Positions 12,760 through 13,251 of a stretch of DNA of 13,251 nucleotides are shown here, one piece after another. Origin of the DNA: JACPWY01 sp964603655. Lineage in GTDB: Bacteria > Bdellovibrionota > FAC87 > UBA2466. The notes beneath the pieces were generated by a model. That model worked only from the letters and a program-made list of their open reading frames with translations, ran no database searches and was not told the origin of the DNA. The first letter of the stretch is position 1. The number at the start of each line of letters is the position of its first letter. The DNA is taken from NCBI GenBank assembly GCA_964603655.1, contig CAZRVZ010000107.1:1-13251 (forward strand), written 5' to 3'. The translations under genes were made by a program, and so were the position numbers.

Positions 12760-12857
12760 TTATCATACATGACGCTTCGGGATGGGATCGCGTGGAACGT
12801 GTTGACACGATCCGGTGTTCGGTAATTGAGTTTGTGGTTCTCAAATTTTACCGGCAT
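12747..12857 (-). pseudogene. Possible tail of an IS3-type transposase (orfB-like)
   Basis: A 36-codon frame ends at TAA 12747-12749. Its core 'FENHKLNYRTPDRVNTF' resembles the end of the integrase core in IS3-family OrfB proteins ('RpH.aLnyrTPdev'). The frame extends a little further upstream as 'PPWVVKR' before a stop. The expected conserved 'yN..RPH' is missing or altered, so this is a weak match. Its position, 190 bases from an orfA-like start on the same strand and in the same orientation, is what makes it credible as the other end of one deleted element. Confidence 0.35.
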
Positions 12858-13048
12858 GCGTTTAACAACCCAGGGCGGGCTACGCGGTCCAACTCATGGC
12901 CAAAACGTTACCCGATCGGGGATAAACGTGGGTGGACCGTTCTTCCAAGCCTGACTAAAGCGCGGGAGGTATTCATCAATAGGACCGTGATCGAGGGTTA
13001 GGATGACGATGGCGACCGTCGGAAACCGCACCCCCCGGTTTCATCGAC
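12858..13048. other. Scrambled sequence between the transposase fragments
   Basis: About 190 bases between the orfA-like and orfB-like fragments. A minus-strand frame reading 'VRFPTVAIVILTLDHGPIDE' and 'YLPRFSQAWKNGPPTFIPDR' (roughly 12895-13025) has a protein-like look but no start, no family and a stop soon after. It could be a piece of a third gene caught in the rearrangement. Nothing else is supported. Confidence 0.3.
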
Positions 13049-13174
13049 TCAACCCGAGTAAAGGCGAAGAATGAATCCAGAAAAACGGCCTGATTTTGTT
13101 TGAAAGAAACCACTCATCCCACCGGGAATCGTCATCTTCACAACCATCGCGTCTTTGAATGATTCGGTATACAT
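13049..13174 (-). pseudogene. N-terminal fragment of an IS3-type transposase (orfA-like)
   Basis: A 41-codon frame from ATG 13174, preceded by a good Shine-Dalgarno sequence (AGGAGAG, 4 bases upstream), to TGA 13049-13051. The first half, 'MYTESFKDAMVVKMTIPGGM', matches the start of transposase helix-turn-helix proteins of the IS3 type ('y.eeFk..mV.kml.p.g.s...la.e.gv....l.rW'). After 'GGMS' the match stops abruptly and the sequence becomes unrelated ('GFFQTKSGRF'), so the gene is cut or rearranged about 60 bases in. It is too short to be functional. With the orfB-like tail to the left, it suggests an element that lost its interior. No terminal inverted repeats could be matched confidently. 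The sequence right of it (13175-13251) would be the element's leader and end. Confidence 0.45.
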
Positions 13175-13251
13175 TGTCTCTCCTGTACGCCCCGCGTCTG
13201 ACTCAGAGCCCTAAGTCAAACCAGTGTATCAGCTAAAGGCGACATCTTTCC

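Noticed and set aside
12744..13001. 85-codon plus-strand frame
   Set aside because: No ribosome binding site or family; it runs antisense through the transposase fragments.
1..13251. CRISPR array, tRNA or rRNA genes
   Set aside because: No regularly spaced repeats were seen, and no tRNA T-loop with matching cloverleaf arms was found on either strand by eye.

Overview
The window looks like a mosaic stretch of a bacterial chromosome of Bdellovibrio-like affinity. The main clue is the PilZ protein near position 10,600. Its basic N-terminus, the 'ERVLFNRILG' type of opening and its overall length resemble, from memory, the PilZ proteins that are abundant in Bdellovibrionota. No rRNA or tRNA is present to fix the taxonomy, so this is an inference. 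By eye the left half (1 to about 6,900) is less GC-rich and full of broken or mobile genes. The right half (about 6,900 to 12,700) is denser and looks like ordinary chromosome.

Left to right: a 20-base poly-C run; a small secreted protein (minus); an IS21-type remnant, with the C-terminal end of an IstA-like transposase overlapping a complete IstB-like ATPase (plus); a HigB/HigA-type toxin-antitoxin operon with a palindromic operator over its -10 box (minus); three envelope or secreted proteins on the minus strand (an AHSA1/SRPBCC protein with a signal peptide, a three-helix membrane protein, and a secreted cysteine-containing protein with an NTR/TIMP-like pattern); a strong minus-strand terminator behind a decayed small gene; and then a gene graveyard holding an AAA_14/DUF4143 ATPase with an apparent internal deletion and a frame with a CXXCH motif interrupted by a stop.

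The right half holds an acyltransferase-3 membrane enzyme (minus), an unknown gene that appears split by a one-base frameshift (plus), an APC-family amino-acid permease (plus), a PilZ c-di-GMP receptor protein (plus), a DEAD-box RNA helicase (minus, convergent with PilZ), and a secreted protein with a Thr-Pro linker and twelve cysteines (minus). The window ends in what looks like an internally deleted IS3-type element: the start of an orfA-like transposase and a possible tail of an orfB-like one.

I see no CRISPR array, large biosynthetic cluster or obvious multi-gene defence system. The points most worth a second look are three genes whose -10-like boxes sit 8-9 bases before the ATG (candidate leaderless mRNAs), the twelve-cysteine secreted protein, the frameshifted unknown gene, and the amount of gene decay and IS debris in the left half and at the right edge.
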